A stretch of DNA of 8,585 nucleotides. It comes from Sphingomonadaceae bacterium. GTDB lineage: Bacteria; Pseudomonadota; Alphaproteobacteria; Sphingomonadales; Sphingomonadaceae. Position 1 is the first letter of the stretch, and the number at the start of each line of letters is the position of its first letter. Under the pieces are notes generated by a model. That model was given only the letters and a program-made list of their open reading frames with translations. It had not been told where the DNA came from and ran no database searches. This document shows positions 5,243-8,585 of the stretch, piece by piece. Both the position numbers and the translations under genes were made by a program. The stretch covers positions 1 through 8,585 of the forward strand of contig JAFAZM010000165.1 of the NCBI GenBank assembly GCA_019239785.1. Direction: 5' to 3'.

Positions 5243-6849
5243 CCGAGCCGCGCTGCCCCGTCGACATCGAGTTCGGCGACGTCCAGGGGAACATCCTCAC
5301 CGCCTACGGCAAGTTCGGTTTCCCGTTCGGGCGGTTCGGCCTCGTGACCGTCGCCAATTCGAAGAGCGGCCGCGCCTTCGTCGAGCGCCTCCGCCACCGG
5401 GTCACCACCGCGGTGCGCTGGCCCTCGCACGGCATGGAGTTCGCGATCGGCCGCCGTCAGGTGCCGCGGCCCAAGGTCACGCTGAACCTCGCCTTCACCT
5501 ATCGCGGCCTTTGCGCGCTCGACGTGCCGACGCGGACCCTGCGCGGCCTGCCCGACGAGTATATCGACGGCATGGCCGGCCGCTGCGACATCCTCGGCGA
5601 CAACACTGCGGAGAACAGCCAGAAGAATTGGGACCCGGTCTGGGATGCCCCGAACCGCGGCGAGAACGTCCACATCCTCGTCACCCTGAATGCGCAGATG
5701 GCCGAGGACGGCAACCCGGTGCCGGAGCTGCAGGCGGCCTGCGACGAGATCGCAGCGCTTTGCGCCGAGCTGAAGGGCGTCTCCCTGCTCTCCGGCCATC
5801 GCGGCCCGGACCCGCTATGGCAGCATCTGGAGGCGGTCCGCGACAAGAGCGGGCTGCCCTGCGCGAAGGAGCATTTCGGCTATACCGACGGGATCAGCGA
5901 TCCGGTTTTCCAGGGCCAATATGCGGAAGGGGAGGAGCGGAAGCGCTCGATCGGCTTCGGTGCGACCGACGGCGCCGGCAATTGGCGGCCGCTCGCCGCC
6001 GGCGAGTTCCTGCTCGGCTGGCCGGACGAGGCGCAGGAGATCCCCGGCGCGGCGATGCCGCTCGACTTCAGCCGCAACGGCACCTTCTTCGCCTATCGCA
6101 AGCTCCACCAGGATATCGACGCGTTCAATGCCTGGGTCGACGAGACCGCGGCCCTGCTCCAGCGGGTCTGGAAGCTGGCGACGTTCGAGGAAGCGCGCGA
6201 GACGCTGCTCGCCAAGATGGCGGGCCGCTGGAGCGACGGCGTCCCGCTCGCGGTTGCGCCCACCTATGCCGACTGGATCGACTTCAACACCCGCTGCCCG
6301 CCGCCCGACGACCATCGCGTCCGCGACAATAGCGAGCGGGCGCAGGCCCTGGTCGACTATGGCTATCGCGACGATCCCGACGGCATCGCCTGCCCGCTCG
6401 CCGCCCATGTCCGCCGCGCCAACACCCGCGACATGCTCGATCCGCGCGCGGACGGGCCGGCCTCGTCGCGGATGGGCTCGGCGCTGAACAACCGCCGCCG
6501 CATCCTGCGCCGCGGCCTGCCCTACGGCCGCGACGGCGCCGCGGACGGCGAGCATGGCGTGATCATGCTGGTGGTCTGCGCCAGCCTCCAGCGCCAGTTC
6601 GAGTTCGTCCAGCAGCAATGGATCAATTACGGGCTGGATTCGAGCAGCGGCAACGACGCCTGCCCGGTGATCGGCAATCACGGCCCCGGCGCCAAGTTCA
6701 CCATCCCGGCCGATCCCCATTCGGGCAACCCGCCCTTCATCGCGCCGAACATGAAGCAATGGGTCCAGACCCGCGGCGGCGACTATTTCTTCGTGCCGTC
6801 GATGACGGCTTTGCGCATGATCGGCATGGGCGTGGTCGACCCGACCTGA
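5239..6849 (+). CDS. Dye-decolorizing peroxidase (DyP family), long form
   Basis: This is a 536-residue heme peroxidase of the DyP superfamily, which oxidises dyes, phenols and other reductants with hydrogen peroxide. The N-terminus has the family start FGDVQGNIL (12-20), and the first ferredoxin-like domain includes KVTLNLAFTYRGL (79-91). The distal catalytic motif is GYTDG at 214-218 with Asp217. The proximal heme ligand is very probably His390 in CPLAAHVRRANTRD (385-398). The distal arginine is probably in RRGLPYG (424-430). The C-terminal part shows QRQFEFVQQQWIN (451-463) and RGGDYFFVPSMTALR (512-526), hallmarks of the longer, fungal-like DyP branch; compact bacterial types are about 300-450 residues. 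There is no Tat or Sec signal and no obvious encapsulin-targeting tail, so it should be cytoplasmic. The ATG overlaps the stop of the membrane-hairpin gene by 4 bp. The key residues appear intact; the physiological substrate is unknown. Confidence 0.95.
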   Translation: MTEPRCPVDIEFGDVQGNILTAYGKFGFPFGRFGLVTVANSKSGRAFVERLRHRVTTAVRWPSHGMEFAIGRRQVPRPKVTLNLAFTYRGLCALDVPTRTLRGLPDEYIDGMAGRCDILGDNTAENSQKNWDPVWDAPNRGENVHILVTLNAQMAEDGNPVPELQAACDEIAALCAELKGVSLLSGHRGPDPLWQHLEAVRDKSGLPCAKEHFGYTDGISDPVFQGQYAEGEERKRSIGFGATDGAGNWRPLAAGEFLLGWPDEAQEIPGAAMPLDFSRNGTFFAYRKLHQDIDAFNAWVDETAALLQRVWKLATFEEARETLLAKMAGRWSDGVPLAVAPTYADWIDFNTRCPPPDDHRVRDNSERAQALVDYGYRDDPDGIACPLAAHVRRANTRDMLDPRADGPASSRMGSALNNRRRILRRGLPYGRDGAADGEHGVIMLVVCASLQRQFEFVQQQWINYGLDSSSGNDACPVIGNHGPGAKFTIPADPHSGNPPFIAPNMKQWVQTRGGDYFFVPSMTALRMIGMGVVDPT

Positions 6850-6855
6850 TCTTTT

Positions 6856-7017
6856 CCCTCTCCCGTTCCGGGGAGAGGGAGGGGCCCGCCGCGAAGCGGT
6901 GGGAGGGTGAGGGCAAGGGCGCCAGTCTCGTATCGACCACTGGCGGCTACCCACCCACGTCGCACCCTCACCCTGCCGGCCTGCGGCCGGCTGTCCCTCT
7001 CCCCTTCAGGGAGAGGG
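6856..7017. repeat. Compound inverted-repeat element between convergent genes
   Basis: Two related repeat units face each other. Each has an outer hairpin of CCCTCTCCC with GGGAGAGGG (6856-6864 with 6871-6879; 6995-7003 with 7009-7017). Inside, GGGTGAGGG (6905-6913) pairs across the element with CCCTCACCC (6965-6973). Local stems also occur at 6885-6903 (CCGC-GAA-GCGG core), 6921-6944 (GCCAGT/ACTGGC) and 6975-6991 (GCCGGCC-TGC-GGCCGGC). The whole can fold as one large cruciform. I recall similar CCCTCTCCC/GGGAGAGGG intergenic repeats from many proteobacteria, so this is probably a dispersed repeat. Its right end overlaps the last codons and stop of the minus-strand ligase gene. Confidence 0.8.
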
Positions 7018-7022
7018 GTTTT
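6995..7022 (+). terminator. Probable rho-independent terminator of the peroxidase operon
   Basis: On the plus strand the stem CCCTCTCCC/GGGAGAGGG (9 bp, loop about 5 nt, extendable by one C-G pair) is followed by GTTTT ending at 7022. The T-run is short. It lies about 145 bp after the peroxidase stop, within the repeat element. The same hairpin read on the minus strand is not followed by T residues, so it should not terminate the ligase transcript in the classical way. The left hairpin (6856-6879) likewise lacks a T-tract on either useful side. Confidence 0.5.
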
Positions 7023-8574
7023 GCCTTAGCGCAAACCGCTGCAATTTACCCGTCGCCGTCTTAGGCAGCGCGTCCACGAATTCCACCTCGCGGGGATATT
7101 TGTAGGGCGCGATCGCCGCCTTCACATGGTCCTGGAGCAGGGCGACCATCGCCGCGTCGGGCGCATAGCCGGGCGCCAGCACCACGAACGCCTTCACCTT
7201 CTGCCCACGCTCCGGGCAGAGCGCGCCGACCACCGCGCATTCCTGCACTGCCGGATGCGCGTAGAGCGCATTCTCCACTTCGGGCGCGCCTATATTGTAG
7301 CCCGAGGAGATGATCATGTCGTCGGAGCGGGCGACGTACCAGAAATAGCCGTCCTCGTCCTTGCGGTAGGTGTCGCCGGTGACGTTCCAGCCGTGCTGCA
7401 CGTAGTCCGCCTGCCGTTCGTCGTCGAAATAGCGGCAGCCGGTCGGCCCCTTCACCGCAAGCCGGCCGGTGCCCGCAGCCATCGCCGCGCCGCCCTCGTC
7501 CAATATGGTCGCGACATAGCCGGGGACCGCCTTGCCGGTGGCGCCGGGGCGGATCGCGTCGCCCGCGGCGGAGATGAAGACGTGCATCATCTCGGTCGCG
7601 CCGATCCCGTCGACGATGCCGATCCCGGTCGCCTCGCGCCAGGCCTGCCAGGTCGCCGCCGGCAGATGCTCGCCGGCCGAGACGCAGGTCCGCAGGGACG
7701 AGGTGCCGCGGCCGGCAAGCATCGGCAGCATCGCCTTATAGGCGGTCGGCGCGGTGGCGAGCGTGGTCACCCGGTGCCGTTCGATCGCGTCGAGCAGGGG
7801 CTGCGGCCCCGGCGTCTCGATCGTCACTGCGGTGCCGCCGAACCGCCAGGGAAAGATCAGCAGCATGCCGAGCCCGAAGGTGAAGGCGATCGGCGCCGAG
7901 CAGGCCCAGCGGTCGCCGGGCCGCGGCTTCAGCACGTGGCGCGCGAAGCTGTCGGCCGGCGCCAATATGTCGCGATGATAGTGGACGCAGCCCTTGGGCT
8001 TGCCGGTCGTGCCCGAGGTGAAGGCGACCAGAGCGACGTCGTCGCGGTGCGTGGCGACCGGGGTGAAGCCGGGCGCCACATCCTCAAGCGCCGGGAAGCC
8101 GGTGTCGCCCTCATAGGACAACACCGAGCAGGTCCCGCCGGCCGCATCGAAATCCGCCCGGAAGCGGGCATCGACGATCGCATGCGAGATCCGGGCGCGC
8201 TCCAGGATCGTGGCGATCTCGCGCGGGCGGAGCATCGGCATGGTCGCGACGACGATGCCGCCGGCCTTCAGCACGCCGAGCCAGGAGGCGAACAGCATCG
8301 CTCCGTTCGGCCCGCGCAGCAGCACCCGATTGCCCGGCACCAGCCCCTCCCGCTCGACCAGCAGCCGCGCGATCCGGTCGGAGAGGTCCTTCATCTCGCC
8401 ATAGGTCCAGGCGCCGGCATCGTTCACGACGGCGAGCGCCTCCGGGTCCTGCCGGTCGACCAGCTCGACCGCGGCGTGGAGCCGCTCGGGATAAAGAAGC
8501 TCGGGCAGTTCGAAGAGGAAGTCGGGCTGTCGATCGGGCGGCGGCAGCCGGTCGCGGATGAAATTGTCGCTCAT
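7006..8574 (-). CDS. Aromatic acyl-CoA ligase, benzoate/2-aminobenzoate-CoA ligase type (AMP-binding family)
   Basis: This 522-residue adenylate-forming enzyme activates a carboxylic acid with ATP and joins it to coenzyme A. Motifs are in the expected order: the phosphate loop TSGTTGKPKG (186-195), DGIGATEM (322-329), TGD (399-401), the hinge region with DDMIISSGYNIGAPEVE (418-434), and the C-terminal PKTATGK (504-510) with Lys510 as the probable catalytic lysine. The segment ADYVQHGWNVTGDTYRKDED with FWYVARSDDM after it resembles benzoate- and 2-aminobenzoate-CoA ligases more than acetate or long-chain enzymes, but the acid cannot be fixed from sequence. The ATG at 8574 is part of ATGA, so an upstream gene off the window may end there (VVPE-stop) and be coupled. 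No clear ribosome binding site fits in the 11 visible upstream bases. The last residues (NPSP) and the TGA stop are encoded by the repeat element. Confidence 0.93.
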   Translation of the reverse strand: MSDNFIRDRLPPPDRQPDFLFELPELLYPERLHAAVELVDRQDPEALAVVNDAGAWTYGEMKDLSDRIARLLVEREGLVPGNRVLLRGPNGAMLFASWLGVLKAGGIVVATMPMLRPREIATILERARISHAIVDARFRADFDAAGGTCSVLSYEGDTGFPALEDVAPGFTPVATHRDDVALVAFTSGTTGKPKGCVHYHRDILAPADSFARHVLKPRPGDRWACSAPIAFTFGLGMLLIFPWRFGGTAVTIETPGPQPLLDAIERHRVTTLATAPTAYKAMLPMLAGRGTSSLRTCVSAGEHLPAATWQAWREATGIGIVDGIGATEMMHVFISAAGDAIRPGATGKAVPGYVATILDEGGAAMAAGTGRLAVKGPTGCRYFDDERQADYVQHGWNVTGDTYRKDEDGYFWYVARSDDMIISSGYNIGAPEVENALYAHPAVQECAVVGALCPERGQKVKAFVVLAPGYAPDAAMVALLQDHVKAAIAPYKYPREVEFVDALPKTATGKLQRFALRQNPSP

Positions 8575-8585
8575 TCGGGCACGAC

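Noticed and set aside
5815..6954. 379-codon minus-strand open frame opposite the peroxidase gene
   Set aside because: It is antisense to conserved heme-pocket motifs and continues into the repeat element; no family signal.
6905..6973. CRISPR-like or tandem repeat structure
   Set aside because: The repeats are inverted, not direct and regularly spaced; there are only two units.

Overview
The window looks like chromosomal DNA of an alphaproteobacterium, most likely a sphingomonad. The base composition is strongly GC-rich with matching third-position bias. A DUF1192 gene, a family I know only from alphaproteobacteria, sits divergently next to a PIG3-type quinone oxidoreductase, and the ClpA N-terminus is of alphaproteobacterial type. 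The genus is an inference; no rRNA or other marker gene is present. I see no tRNA, CRISPR array, transposase or phage gene.

Layout, left to right. Positions 1-1091 (minus strand) hold the first 363 codons of clpA, cut by the window edge. Positions 1092-1465 carry no convincing gene. They contain a 271-bp element (1136-1406) with near-perfect terminal inverted repeats and strong internal stems, flanked by TTA on both sides, which looks like a MITE or other non-coding repeat. A small DUF1192 gene (1466-1663, minus) follows, diverging from an NAD(P)H:quinone oxidoreductase gene (1728-2729, plus). Next is a glutathione S-transferase gene (2835-3458, plus), preceded by a perfect palindrome that overlaps a consensus TATAAT.

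The most distinctive part is a tight three-gene unit at 3564-6849 (plus). It encodes a 246-aa protein with a Pro/Ala-rich tail, a 310-aa protein with a two-helix membrane hairpin, and a 536-aa dye-decolorizing peroxidase (DyP). The spacing is 5 bp and then a 4-bp overlap, so the genes are almost certainly co-transcribed and probably translationally coupled. The first two proteins share a faint motif pattern with each other, and I infer that they are diverged, heme-less relatives working with the peroxidase, possibly at the membrane. Their function is unknown to me.

The unit ends at a compound inverted-repeat element (6856-7017) with a terminator-like hairpin. This element also supplies the last codons and the stop codon of the convergent gene, an aromatic acyl-CoA ligase of the benzoate/2-aminobenzoate-CoA ligase type (7006-8574, minus). 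The genes from 1728 onward share a theme of quinone, electrophile and aromatic-compound handling, but only the peroxidase trio is clearly one operon.
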